DNA from: Caldimonas manganoxidans ATCC BAA-369
Lineage (GTDB): Bacteria > Pseudomonadota > Gammaproteobacteria > Burkholderiales > Burkholderiaceae_C
DNA: 64,000 bases
Direction: 5' to 3'
Assembly (NCBI RefSeq): GCF_000381125.1
Contig: NZ_KB905935.1
Coordinates: 62,001-126,000, forward strand
The notes under the pieces were generated by a model. It did no database searches. It had not been told where the DNA came from and worked only from the letters and a program-made list of their open reading frames with translations. Shown in pieces: positions 1 to 9,318 of the stretch. Within the stretch, counting starts at the first letter, position 1, and every line of letters starts with the position of its first letter. The position numbers and the translations under genes are program-made.

Positions 1-980
1 CCGCGCACCACGTCGCCCACGGCCCAGACGTTGGGCAAGTTGGTGCGGCAGTCGTCATCCACCACGATGGCCCCGCGTTCGTCGAGCTTCAGGCCCACCG
101 CCTCGGGGTTGAGGCCCGTGGTGTTGGGCACCCGACCGATGGAGACGATGAGCTTGTCCACCTTCAGCACCTGGGCTTGGCCTTTGGCATCGGTGTAGGC
201 CACGCTCACGCCATGCTTGTCGGCTTGAACCTCGCCGATCTTCACGCCCAGCTCGATTTTCAGCCCTTGCTTGTCGAAGGCTTTCTTGGCCTCTTTGGCG
301 ATCTGCTCATCGGCAGCCCCCAGGAAGGTGGGCAAGGCTTCGAGGATGGTCACCTGGGCGCCCAAGCGACGCCACACCGAGCCCATCTCCAGGCCGATCA
401 CACCAGCGCCGATGACACCCAGCGTCTTGGGCACCGCCGCCATGCGCAGGGCCCCGTCGTTGGAGAGGATGGCTTCTTCGTCGAAAGCCACACCGGGCAA
501 GGCTCGCGGGCTGGAGCCGGTGGCCACGATGACGTGCCTGCCGGTCAGGGTTTCCTCGACCTTTTCACCACGGACCTGGATCTCGTATCCCCCTTCAACG
601 GCCTTGGAGAAAGACCCGCGGCCGTGAAAAAAGCTGACCTTGTTCTTCTTGAACAGGTAGAGGATGCCGTCGTTGTTCTGCTTGACGATGCTGTCCTTGC
701 GGGCCAGCATCTTCGCCACGTCGATGCTGAGCTTGCTCAGCCCGATGCCGTGGTCGGCGAAGTGGTGCGCCGCATGTTCGTAGTGCTCGGACGACTGCAG
801 CAAGGCCTTCGAGGGGATGCAGCCGACGTTGGTGCAGGTGCCCCCCGGTGCCGGGCCACCCTTGTCGTTTTTCCACTCGTCGATGCAGGCCACCTTGAAG
901 CCGAGTTGGGCTGCGCGAATGGCGGCAATGTAACCCCCAGGCCCCCCGCCGATGACGATGACGTCGAATTGTTGGCTCAT
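1..980 (-). CDS. lpdA: Dihydrolipoyl dehydrogenase (E3), 3' part missing at window edge
   Basis: Flavoprotein E3 that re-oxidises the dihydrolipoyl groups of E2 and passes electrons to NAD+. The reading frame starts at the ATG at 980 and is open to base 1, so about 326 residues are present of a family length near 470. The N-terminus has the FAD-binding GGGPGG motif. The redox disulphide motif CTNVGCIPSK follows at about residues 45-54. A second dinucleotide fold (GVIGAGVIGLE) binds NAD, and a late FAD motif (VWAVGDVV) is just reached. It lies 12 bases downstream of the E2 gene, so it is the third gene of the 2-oxoglutarate dehydrogenase operon. The dimerisation domain with its catalytic His-Glu pair would lie beyond the window. 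Confidence 0.95.
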   Translation of the reverse strand, partial: MSQQFDVIVIGGGPGGYIAAIRAAQLGFKVACIDEWKNDKGGPAPGGTCTNVGCIPSKALLQSSEHYEHAAHHFADHGIGLSKLSIDVAKMLARKDSIVKQNNDGILYLFKKNKVSFFHGRGSFSKAVEGGYEIQVRGEKVEETLTGRHVIVATGSSPRALPGVAFDEEAILSNDGALRMAAVPKTLGVIGAGVIGLEMGSVWRRLGAQVTILEALPTFLGAADEQIAKEAKKAFDKQGLKIELGVKIGEVQADKHGVSVAYTDAKGQAQVLKVDKLIVSIGRVPNTTGLNPEAVGLKLDERGAIVVDDDCRTNLPNVWAVGDVVR

Positions 981-992
981 TCCTGCGCCCCC

Positions 993-2243
993 TCAGATGT
1001 CGAACAGCAGGCGGGCCGGGTCTTCCAGCGCTTCCTTCATCGCCACCAGGCCCAGCACGGCCTCGCGACCATCGATGATGCGGTGGTCGTAGCTCATGGC
1101 CAGGTAGTTGATCGGACGAATCACGATCTGGCCGTTTTCGACCACCGGACGGTCCTTGGTGGCATGCACCCCCAAGATGGCCGACTGCGGCGGGTTGATG
1201 ATCGGCGTGGACAGCATCGAGCCGAACACGCCGCCATTGGAGATGGAGAAGGTTCCGCCGGTGAGCTCTTCCAGCCCCAGCTTGCCGTCCTTGGCCTTCT
1301 GGCCGAACTCGGCGATCTTCTTCTCGATCTCGGCAAAGGTCATCTGATCGGCATTGCGCAAGATGGGCACCACCAGGCCGCGCGGCGAACCCACTGCGAT
1401 GCCGATGTCGAAGTAGCCGTGGTAGACGATGTCGTTGCCATCGACCGAGGCATTCAAAATCGGGAACTTCTTCAGCGCATGCACGGCCGCTTTCACGAAG
1501 AAGCTCATGAAGCCAAGCTTGACGCCGTGCTCCTTCTCGAACCTCTCCTGGAACTTCTTGCGCAACTCCATCACCGGCGCCATGTTGACCTCGTTGAAGG
1601 TGGTCAGGATGGCATTGGTGGCCTGCGATTGCAGCAGACGCTCGGCGATGCGGGCGCGCAGTCGGCTCATGGGCACGCGCTGCTCGGGGCGATCGCCCAG
1701 GTTCAGGCCGGGAACGTTGACCTGCGGCAGCGGCTTGGCCACGGCCGGGGCCGCCGGCGCTGGGGCAGCCGCCGGCTTCACCCCAGCCTCGATGGCGCCC
1801 AGCACATCGCCCTTGGTGATGCGGCCATCCTTGCCGGTGCCGCTGACCTGGGCGGCGCTGAGGTGATGGTCGGCCATCAGCTTGGCTGCCGCAGGCATGG
1901 CCACACCGGACTTGGCACCACCGGCGGTTGTGGGCGCCGGCGCTGCGGCCGGGGCGGCCACCGGTGCGGCCTTGACTTCCAGCGGGCTGACCTGGGCATG
2001 ACCCTCGGTGTCGATCTTGGCGATGACTTCGTCACTGACGACCGTCTCGCCATCGTTCTTGACGAGTTGGACGAGCACACCGGCGGCCGGCGCGGGCACT
2101 TCGAGCACGACCTTGTCGGTTTCGATTTCGATGAGGATCTCGTCGGCGCTGACGGCTTCGCCCGGACGCTTCTTCCAGGACAGCAAGGTGGCTTCGGCCA
2201 CCGATTCGGACAGTTGGGGAACCTTGACTTCGATGATTGCCAT
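993..2243 (-). CDS. sucB: Dihydrolipoyllysine succinyltransferase (E2 of 2-oxoglutarate dehydrogenase)
   Basis: E2 core of the 2-oxoglutarate dehydrogenase complex, transferring succinyl groups from the lipoyl arm to CoA. It has 416 residues. Residues 1-75 form one lipoyl domain with the lipoylated lysine in ETDKVVLEV. An Ala/Pro-rich linker follows, then a peripheral subunit-binding domain ([13 protein letters not shown]... [11 protein letters not shown]). The C-terminal catalytic domain carries the CoA-acyltransferase motif [13 protein letters not shown], with the catalytic His and the DG pair. The ATG at 2243 is preferred over an in-frame ATG 42 bases upstream, because the protein then begins [11 protein letters not shown] as in the family and GAAAG lies before it. 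It sits 110 bases after sucA and 12 bases before lpdA. Confidence 0.97.
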   Translation of the reverse strand: MAIIEVKVPQLSESVAEATLLSWKKRPGEAVSADEILIEIETDKVVLEVPAPAAGVLVQLVKNDGETVVSDEVIAKIDTEGHAQVSPLEVKAAPVAAPAAAPAPTTAGGAKSGVAMPAAAKLMADHHLSAAQVSGTGKDGRITKGDVLGAIEAGVKPAAAPAPAAPAVAKPLPQVNVPGLNLGDRPEQRVPMSRLRARIAERLLQSQATNAILTTFNEVNMAPVMELRKKFQERFEKEHGVKLGFMSFFVKAAVHALKKFPILNASVDGNDIVYHGYFDIGIAVGSPRGLVVPILRNADQMTFAEIEKKIAEFGQKAKDGKLGLEELTGGTFSISNGGVFGSMLSTPIINPPQSAILGVHATKDRPVVENGQIVIRPINYLAMSYDHRIIDGREAVLGLVAMKEALEDPARLLFDI

Positions 2244-2353
2244 GATCGTTCTTTCGCTATGCGTGTCGCCGCGCACAGGGGCCACCGCGGGCAGCCCGTG
2301 TCAACGCGTCCGGGTGACGAGGCGCGGCGCCGTCGCCGACCCGGGGACAGGAC

Positions 2354-5212
2354 TTACTTGGTGAGCACGAACCCTTTGAGCTTGGCGAAGGCTTGCTCGA
2401 GCAAGGCCTTCTGCTGCTCGTGGTGAAGGTGAACGTAGCCCACCGCCGGCGAGGCCGAGGCCGGACGGCCGGCATAGCCGAGCTTCTGGCCTTCGAGCAT
2501 GTTCTCGTGGATGTAGTGCTGCACGAAGAACCACGCCCCTTGGTTTTGTGGCTCGTCCTGGCACCACACGACATCGGTGGCGTTCGGATATTTCTTGAGC
2601 TCGGCGGCAAAGGCCTTGTGCGGGAAGGGATAGAGCTGCTCGACGCGGATGATGGCCACGTCGAAGGCCTTCTTCTCTTCACGCTTCCTGACCAGGTCGT
2701 AGTAGACCTTGCCGGAGCAGACGATCACGCGCTTGACCTTGGCGGCGTCGATTTCACTGCCGACTTCGCCGATCACGGTGCGGAATTCGCCCTTGGTGAA
2801 CTCCGACAGCGGCGAGGTGGCTTCCTTGTTGCGCAGCAGCGACTTGGGCGTCATCAGCACCAGCGGCTTGCGGAACATGCGCACCATCTGGCGACGCAGC
2901 ACGTGGAAGATCTGGCTGGCCGTGGTGGGTTGGCAGATCTGCATGTTGTTGTCGGCAGCCAGCTGCATGAAGCGCTCCAAGCGTGCCGAGCTGTGCTCAG
3001 GGCCCTGACCCTCGTAGCCATGGGGCAGCATCAATACCAAGCCGTTGGCACGCCCCCACTTGACTTCACCAGAGGCGATGAATTGGTCGATGACCACTTG
3101 GGCTCCGTTGGCGAAGTCGCCGAACTGAGCTTCCCAAATGACCAGCGTATTGGGGTCGGCCGAGGCATAGCCGTACTCGAAACCCAGCACGGCTTCTTCG
3201 GACAAGATCGAGTCGATCACGACGAACGGAGCCTGGTTGTCGGCCACGTTCTGCAGCGGGATGTAGGTGCCTTCGTCCCACTTCTCGCGGTTTTGATCGT
3301 GCAGCACGGCATGGCGATGGGAGAAGGTGCCACGACCGCAGTCCTCACCCGACAGCCGCACGGGATAGCCACTGGCCACCAAGGAAGCAAACGCCAGGTG
3401 CTCACCCATGCCCCAGTCCACGTTGATCTCGCCACGGCCCATGGCTGCGCGGTCGGCAATGACCTTTTCCACCAGAGGGTGCAGCTTGAAGTTGCTCGGA
3501 ACGGTGGTGATCCGTTCAGCCAGGCGTTTGATCTCGGCCAACGGCAGCGCGGTGTCGGCCGCATCGGTCCATTTCTTGCCGAGGAACGGCGTCCAATCGA
3601 CGGCGTACTTGCTTTTGAAGTTGGTCAATACCGGATCAACGGTATGGCGACCCGCATCCATCGCCGCGCGATAGGCCTTGACCATCTCTTCGGCCTCACC
3701 GGAAGCCAGCACGCCTTGGGCTTCGAGCTTGTCGGCATAGAGCTTGCGAGTGCCGGGATGCTTGGCGATCTTCTTGTACATCAGCGGCTGGGTCAGCGAG
3801 GGCGTGTCCTGCTCGTTGTGACCCAGCTTGCGGAAGCACACGATGTCGACGACGACGTCTTTGTTGAACTCCTGCCGGTAATCCAGCGCCAGCTGGGTGC
3901 AAAACACCACGGCCTCGGGATCGTCGCCGTTGACGTGCAGCACCGGCGCTTCGATCATCTTGACGACATCGGTGCAATACAGCGACGAGCGGGCGTCGCG
4001 CGGGTCGCTGGTGGTAAAGCCGATCTGGTTGTTGATGACGATGTGCACCGTGCCGCCGGTGTAATAGCCGCGGGTTTGCGCCAGCGCCAAGGTCTCCATC
4101 ACCACCCCCTGGCCGGCGAAGGCCGCATCACCATGCACCAGGACCGGCAGCACCTGGTTGCCCTCTTTGTCGCCGCGCCGATCCATGCGCGCTTTGACCG
4201 AGCCTTCGACCACCGGGTTGACGATCTCCAGGTGCGAGGGGTTGAACGCCAAACTGAGGTGCACTGGACCGCCGGGCGTGGACACGTCGCTGGAGAAGCC
4301 CTGGTGATACTTCACATCGCCAGCGGGCAGGTCTTCCTTGGCGGTGTGTTCGAACTCGGCGAACAAGTCCTTGGGCATTTTGCCCAGGGTGTTGACCAGC
4401 ACATTGAGGCGCCCGCGATGGGCCATGCCGATCACGATTTCCTGCACGCCCTTTTCGCCAGCGCGTTTGATCAGCTCGTCCATCGCGGCAATGAAACTCT
4501 CGCCGCCTTCGAGCGAAAATCGCTTCTGGCCGACGTATTTGGTGTGCAGGAAGCGCTCCAAGCCCTCGGCGGCGGTCAGGCGCTCGAGGATGGTTTTCTT
4601 CTTCTCGGCGGTGAACACCGGCTTGGAGCGGGTGCTTTCCAGACGCTCTTGCCACCAGCGCTTTTCGGCCGGCTCGGTGATGTGCATGAACTCAGCACCG
4701 ATGGTGCCGCAGTAGGTCTCGCGCAACGCCTGCAGGATCTCCCGCAGGGTCATTTGGTCGGCCTTGGTGAAGTAGGTGTTGGTCGCACTGAAAGTGATGT
4801 CCATGTCACTTTCAGTGAGGTCATAGAAGGCCGGCTCGAGCTCGGGAATGCGCGGACGCTCGTGCCGCTTGAGCGGATCGAGGTCGGCCCAGCGGGAGCC
4901 AAGGAAGCGATATGCAGCGATCAGGGATTGGACGTGCACCTGCTTGCGCGCCACGGCCAGATCGGCACTGCTGGCCTTGACCGCGAAGGCATTGGACTTG
5001 GCGCGCTGAGCGAAGGACTCGATGATCGGGGCGTGTGCCACGTCACGCGAATCGCTGCCATCGACGGCCGGCACGTTTTGAAGGGCGTCGAAGTAGGCGC
5101 GCCAGTTCTCGGGCACTGCCCCTGGGTTGTCGAGGTAGGTCTCGTACAACTCCTCGACATAGGGGGCATTGCCCCCGAACAGGTACGAATTGGACCTGTA
5201 TTGCTGCATCAT
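2354..5212 (-). CDS. sucA: 2-oxoglutarate dehydrogenase E1 component
   Basis: Thiamine-diphosphate E1 that decarboxylates 2-oxoglutarate and succinylates E2, in the TCA cycle. It is about 952 residues, a normal length for SucA. The N-terminus MMQQYRSNSYLFGGNAPYVE is the conserved E2/E3-binding segment. The ThDP site is seen in HGDAAFAGQG followed by INNQIGFTTS, and MAHRGRLNVLVN and GHNEQDTPSLTQP are E1o signatures. An in-frame GTG lies at 5221, but the ATG at 5212 is preceded at good distance by AGGTGAG and matches family N-termini, so I place the start there. It is the first gene of sucA-sucB-lpdA, and the promoter should lie in 5213-5435. Confidence 0.97.
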   Translation of the reverse strand: MMQQYRSNSYLFGGNAPYVEELYETYLDNPGAVPENWRAYFDALQNVPAVDGSDSRDVAHAPIIESFAQRAKSNAFAVKASSADLAVARKQVHVQSLIAAYRFLGSRWADLDPLKRHERPRIPELEPAFYDLTESDMDITFSATNTYFTKADQMTLREILQALRETYCGTIGAEFMHITEPAEKRWWQERLESTRSKPVFTAEKKKTILERLTAAEGLERFLHTKYVGQKRFSLEGGESFIAAMDELIKRAGEKGVQEIVIGMAHRGRLNVLVNTLGKMPKDLFAEFEHTAKEDLPAGDVKYHQGFSSDVSTPGGPVHLSLAFNPSHLEIVNPVVEGSVKARMDRRGDKEGNQVLPVLVHGDAAFAGQGVVMETLALAQTRGYYTGGTVHIVINNQIGFTTSDPRDARSSLYCTDVVKMIEAPVLHVNGDDPEAVVFCTQLALDYRQEFNKDVVVDIVCFRKLGHNEQDTPSLTQPLMYKKIAKHPGTRKLYADKLEAQGVLASGEAEEMVKAYRAAMDAGRHTVDPVLTNFKSKYAVDWTPFLGKKWTDAADTALPLAEIKRLAERITTVPSNFKLHPLVEKVIADRAAMGRGEINVDWGMGEHLAFASLVASGYPVRLSGEDCGRGTFSHRHAVLHDQNREKWDEGTYIPLQNVADNQAPFVVIDSILSEEAVLGFEYGYASADPNTLVIWEAQFGDFANGAQVVIDQFIASGEVKWGRANGLVLMLPHGYEGQGPEHSSARLERFMQLAADNNMQICQPTTASQIFHVLRRQMVRMFRKPLVLMTPKSLLRNKEATSPLSEFTKGEFRTVIGEVGSEIDAAKVKRVIVCSGKVYYDLVRKREEKKAFDVAIIRVEQLYPFPHKAFAAELKKYPNATDVVWCQDEPQNQGAWFFVQHYIHENMLEGQKLGYAGRPASASPAVGYVHLHHEQQKALLEQAFAKLKGFVLTK

Positions 5213-5369
5213 CTCGCTCACCTCATGCCCCGGTTTCCAGGGCTGTTGGCTGGTTGATCAACCTTCCGCGACACGGCTTGACCGGTTGGCGGATTGCGAC
5301 CCGCCTTCACTGCGAATTCACTCAGAAACCAGCAAAGGGGACGGGAAGGACCGAAAGTCTGAAGCCAAG

Positions 5370-5399
5370 ACTCTAACACTCCTGGCGGTCAAGGACCAA
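5370..5399 (-). promoter_or_regulatory. Candidate sucA promoter
   Basis: On the minus strand TTGGTC (5399-5394), an 18-base spacer, then TGT-TAGAGT, an extended -10 (5375-5370). It lies about 160 bases before sucA. The hexamers are only a partial match to sigma-70, so this is tentative. The rest of 5213-5435 holds short inverted repeats (AGTCT/AGACT and GGCGG/CCGCC) and no gene. Confidence 0.3.
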
Positions 5400-5435
5400 T
5401 CCGCAATCTCCACATCCTCCGACGCGTGCGCCCCC

Positions 5436-7877
5436 TCAGCGGCTGGCCGGGCATCCCGCCGCCGGGGCCACCGTCTCGAGCAGACGCTCGAACTCGTCGG
5501 GATCGGATGGCGGAGCATACAGATAGCCTTGGAACTGGTCGCAGCCAGCCGCGCACAGGAACTGGCGCTGCAGATCGGTCTCGACGCCCTCGGCGATGAC
5601 CGTGATATGCAAAGCCCGTGCCATGCTGACGATGGCGCGCACGATGCCCGCATCGCTCTCATCGGCCGGCAGCCCAGCGATGAAGGAGCGGTCGATCTTG
5701 AGCTTGTCGATCGGGAACCGCTTGAGGTAGCCCAGGCTGGAGTATCCAGTGCCGAAATCGTCGATCGCCAGGCGCACACCGATTTGCGCCAGCTGTTGCA
5801 GGCGGCTGAGCGCCTCCTCGGCATCCTGGATCAGGATGGATTCGGTCAGCTCCAGTTCGAGCCGATCGGGCGCCAATCCGGCGGCCGACAGCGCGCCGGC
5901 GACGCGGTCGACGAAGTTGGCTTGCTGAAATTGCAAGGCCGACACGTTGACCGAAACCTGCAGCGCACGCCCCTGGGCCTGCCAGCGCGCAGCCTGTTGC
6001 ACCGCCTGGGTCAGCACCCAGTCGCCCAAGGCGACGATGAAGCCGCTTTCCTCGGCCACCGGGATGAACTGCGCCGGCGAGACATCGCCGAGGTCCGGAT
6101 CGCGCCAGCGCAGCAGGGCCTCGGCCGACAGCACCTGGCGAGTTTTGATGTCCACCTGCGGCTGGTACACCAGGCGGAAATGACCTGCGGGCAAGGCCTG
6201 GCGCATGGCATGGTCGATCTTCATGCGCGCCAGCAGGTCCACGTTCATCTGCGGCTGGTAGAACCGGAAACTGGCCCGCCCCCGCTCCTTGACCCGGTAC
6301 ATGGCCGCATCGGCATTTTTGATGAGGTCGTTGGCCGTGGCCCCGTCATCCGGATACATCGCGATGCCAACGCTTCCGGTGACCGTGAAGCTGAGCTCGT
6401 CGAGCTGCACTGGCAAGCTCAAGGCCTCGAGAATGCGCCGGGCAGTGGCCTCCGCCCCGCGAGCATCGGCTTGGTGCAGCAACACGACGAACTCATCGCC
6501 GCCATAGCGGGCCACGGTATCGACCTCACGCACGCAGCGCTTGATCCGCTCGGCCACGTCCACCAGCACGCGGTCTCCGTAGAGGTGGCCCAGCGAGTCA
6601 TTGATTTGCTTGAAGCGGTCCAGGTCGATGAACATCACCGCGAAGCGGCCCTGCTCGCGCCTGGCCATCGCAATGGCGAAGTCCACTCTTTCGGCGAAGA
6701 CCAAGCGGTTGGGCAAGGCCGTCAGCGCATCGGTGTAGGCCAACTCTTCGATGCGTCGCTTGGCTGCAAGCTTGTCAGTGAGGTCTTTGACGAAGGCGAT
6801 GTAGTGCAAGGTGTCGCCTGCGTCCCCCTGCAAACGGACCATTGAGACATGGCAGGGGCCGCTGCTGCCATCGGCGCGCAGGTAGTGCAGCTCCGCTTCG
6901 ACGCTGCCACACTCATCGACCGTGGCGCGCAGCCGATCGATGGCCCCTGGATCGGCCGGGTCGTGAACCAACTCGCTCCACCGCCGACCCAGCAGCGTTT
7001 GGCGTGGAGCACCGCACAACCGGGTGCAGGCAGGGTTGGCCGCCAGCACCGAAAGCTGGCCATCGGTGATGAAGATGGCATCGGGGCTGGCATCGAACAC
7101 TTTGGCCGCCAGCTGGAGCTGGGACTCCTGCGCCAGCTGCTGCGTGATGTCGCGGTATGAAAAAACCCGACCAATGGGCCGCCCCCGGCTGTATTGAGGG
7201 CGGGTGACGCGCTCGATCACGCGGCCCGATTTCAAGACGATCAAATCCGTCGTCTCCAGCAAGGGCGAGCGTGCAATGAGCGCGAGCCTGTCGTCGTAGG
7301 TTTGCACGTCGGCCACGGCCTCGCGCAGCCACGCAAAGATGGCTTGGTCGTCACGACGCAAGGTCAACGCCCGAGGAAAGCCCCACAGGTCGGCCAAGCG
7401 TTGGTTGTAACCGCGGATGTTGCCGTGCAGGTCCACGGCGAGGATGCCATCGGCCGTGGATTCGAGCGTGGCGCGCAACTCGGACACCAGGCGCTCGAGC
7501 TCGTCTTCCACACGCCGCTGCTCGCTGCGGTCCCGCACGCCGACGAGGTACAGCGATTGGCCTGGCGCCAAGCGCAGCAGACTCACCCGGCGCTCGACCG
7601 GGACGGTCGTGCCGTCGGCCCGGCACACGAGGCTGTCGGACAGGATGCGGTCGCTCAAGCCGGCGGCCACATCCTCCCAGAACAACATGTCTTCCGGCGT
7701 GGCCGCCAGCTCGATGGCGGCCTTGCCGACCAGGCTGCCCTGACTGACGCCCAGTAGCTCATGGGCGGCTTGGTTGGCCGCGACCACGCGCAGATCCACC
7801 GGATCGACCATCCAAACCGCTTCGAGCATGCCGTCGATCAGATGCTGCAAAACCGGCATCAGATGGGATGCACTCAT
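5436..7877 (-). CDS. PAS-GGDEF-EAL cyclic-di-GMP turnover protein
   Basis: Predicted bifunctional c-di-GMP enzyme of 813 residues, apparently cytoplasmic because no membrane segment is visible. Domain order: three PAS-like sensor modules (about 5-115, 130-250 and 255-375), a GGDEF diguanylate cyclase domain (about 380-540) with an intact YGGDEFVV motif, and an EAL phosphodiesterase domain (about 555-805). The EAL domain keeps the metal and catalytic residues: EALLRW, the VNVSALQF Asn, ELTES, DDFGTGYSSL, LKIDRSF and AEGVET. Both activities could therefore be present; which dominates cannot be told from sequence. Its ATG overlaps the stop of the upstream HD-GYP gene (ATGA), so the two are co-translated. 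Confidence 0.93.
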   Translation of the reverse strand: MSASHLMPVLQHLIDGMLEAVWMVDPVDLRVVAANQAAHELLGVSQGSLVGKAAIELAATPEDMLFWEDVAAGLSDRILSDSLVCRADGTTVPVERRVSLLRLAPGQSLYLVGVRDRSEQRRVEDELERLVSELRATLESTADGILAVDLHGNIRGYNQRLADLWGFPRALTLRRDDQAIFAWLREAVADVQTYDDRLALIARSPLLETTDLIVLKSGRVIERVTRPQYSRGRPIGRVFSYRDITQQLAQESQLQLAAKVFDASPDAIFITDGQLSVLAANPACTRLCGAPRQTLLGRRWSELVHDPADPGAIDRLRATVDECGSVEAELHYLRADGSSGPCHVSMVRLQGDAGDTLHYIAFVKDLTDKLAAKRRIEELAYTDALTALPNRLVFAERVDFAIAMARREQGRFAVMFIDLDRFKQINDSLGHLYGDRVLVDVAERIKRCVREVDTVARYGGDEFVVLLHQADARGAEATARRILEALSLPVQLDELSFTVTGSVGIAMYPDDGATANDLIKNADAAMYRVKERGRASFRFYQPQMNVDLLARMKIDHAMRQALPAGHFRLVYQPQVDIKTRQVLSAEALLRWRDPDLGDVSPAQFIPVAEESGFIVALGDWVLTQAVQQAARWQAQGRALQVSVNVSALQFQQANFVDRVAGALSAAGLAPDRLELELTESILIQDAEEALSRLQQLAQIGVRLAIDDFGTGYSSLGYLKRFPIDKLKIDRSFIAGLPADESDAGIVRAIVSMARALHITVIAEGVETDLQRQFLCAAGCDQFQGYLYAPPSDPDEFERLLETVAPAAGCPASR

Positions 7878-9166
7878 GCGGGCCCCTCGTCCTCGGGCTC
7901 CGACGATTCCACGGCCCGTTCAAAGAAGTAGCAAATGCGCTGGCGGGGAGACAGATAGTCCAGCGCCTCACGCGGCAGTTGCAAAGGCTTGAGGCTGCGG
8001 CGCACACCTAGCTCCGGATGGGCCTCGAGGTTGACGATCAAGGCTTCTTCGGCGGGCGTCTTGGGATCGTGCACGATCACGCGCGGCTTGAGTGGACGGG
8101 CCGAATTGACCGAGACGACCAGAGCATAGCGGCCATCGGTGAGCTCGACCACCGAGCCCGGCGGATACACCCCCATCATCTTGATGAAGGCACTGAGGGT
8201 GGGTGCATCGAAGCGCTGCTTCATTTGCGCGAAGATCAGCGACAAGGCCTCATGCGGAGTCAAGCTCTTGGCCGGATGCAGTGGATTGCACAGGTTGTCG
8301 TACCGGTTGACCAGCGCCACGATGCGCGCCAGCGCACTGATGCGTTCGGCGGGCAAGCGCTGCGGAAAGCCCCGGCCGTCGGCCTGCTCGTGGTGCTGAG
8401 CCACGACCAGCGTGGCCTGGGGGCTGAGCTTCATTTTGCGCACCAGGCTCACGCCATGGGCCACATGTTCTTGATAAAACTGCAATTCAGCCGAGCTGGA
8501 CAGCTCGTCCTTCCAACGCACGCGGTCGGGCAATTCGAGCTTGCCCACATCATGCAGCAACGCTCCCAGGCCCAAATCGCGCAGCTCCTGCGGCCCCATC
8601 CCCATGGCGCGGCCCAAGAGCATGGACAAAACGGTCACGTTCAGACTATGGGTGGAGGCGCGATCACCGGCGGCCTCGTGAAGCAAGCGAATGCAGGTAT
8701 CGTGCGCCCCGTCGATTTTGTCGAGGAAGCCATCGACCAAGCGCTCGGAACGTTCGCGTGCGGACTCCGGCTGGCTTGGCACGATGTCGGTGATTTGACG
8801 GAATTCCCGTGCCGCCTGGGTGAACTCGCGCTCGCAGGCAGCCAAATGCGCCCGCTGCGCCGCGAGCAAGGCACGCCGCCGGTCCCGCTGCCCGCCCTGC
8901 GCCGGCTCGGCCGAGGCATCGGGCTCGGAGCGGGTGGGAGGCTCGGGGGCGCCGACCAGCGCCAGCAGCCCCGGGTCGCTGCGCGAAGGGTCCCACCGCA
9001 CCCGCTGCAGCCCCAGGCCGCGGATGGTGGCGATCTGCTCCGCCGACGAGATGCGGAAGCTGCTCATGGCGAAGGGATGATCCATCCAACCCAAGTCGAG
9101 ATGCACATACATGCCGACCTTGAGTTGGTGAACGTCGACGAAGAGCGGGACCGGAGAATCTTTCAT
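7874..9166 (-). CDS. HD-GYP domain phosphodiesterase with N-terminal DUF3391
   Basis: Predicted c-di-GMP phosphodiesterase. The start is placed at the ATG near 9166, giving about 430 residues beginning MKDSPVPLFVDVHQLKVGM, the usual beginning of the DUF3391 region. An in-frame ATG at 9250 would add 28 residues unlike the family. The HD-GYP domain spans about 170-390 with HSLNVTVLS, LLHDVGKLELP and VVAQHHEQADGRGFPQ. The usual GYP triplet is GFP here; metal-ligand His and Asp residues are kept. No strong ribosome-binding site is seen at the chosen start. It overlaps the PAS-GGDEF-EAL gene by 4 bases, so both probably act on the same c-di-GMP pool. Confidence 0.88.
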   Translation of the reverse strand: MKDSPVPLFVDVHQLKVGMYVHLDLGWMDHPFAMSSFRISSAEQIATIRGLGLQRVRWDPSRSDPGLLALVGAPEPPTRSEPDASAEPAQGGQRDRRRALLAAQRAHLAACEREFTQAAREFRQITDIVPSQPESARERSERLVDGFLDKIDGAHDTCIRLLHEAAGDRASTHSLNVTVLSMLLGRAMGMGPQELRDLGLGALLHDVGKLELPDRVRWKDELSSSAELQFYQEHVAHGVSLVRKMKLSPQATLVVAQHHEQADGRGFPQRLPAERISALARIVALVNRYDNLCNPLHPAKSLTPHEALSLIFAQMKQRFDAPTLSAFIKMMGVYPPGSVVELTDGRYALVVSVNSARPLKPRVIVHDPKTPAEEALIVNLEAHPELGVRRSLKPLQLPREALDYLSPRQRICYFFERAVESSEPEDEGPA

Positions 9167-9318
9167 CTGGAAAGCACTGGAGCGCAAATGTATCCAGGCT
9201 TTCGAGATTTCGACCGATTCAGCTCCTACTTGAGCACGACTGTCGCACATCCCCCACAGGGGGGACGCCAGGCCGCCGGCGCCCAGACCGCCCGACGCAT
9301 CGGCCGCCTGGGCGCGGC

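Noticed and set aside
2244-2285. 14-residue N-terminal extension of the E2 protein
   Set aside because: The lipoyl domain begins at [11 protein letters not shown]; the extension has no family counterpart.
177-5257. Long plus-strand frames (749 and 954 codons) opposite lpdA, sucB and sucA
   Set aside because: Each is the exact antisense of a conserved dehydrogenase gene, and the translations show no family motifs.
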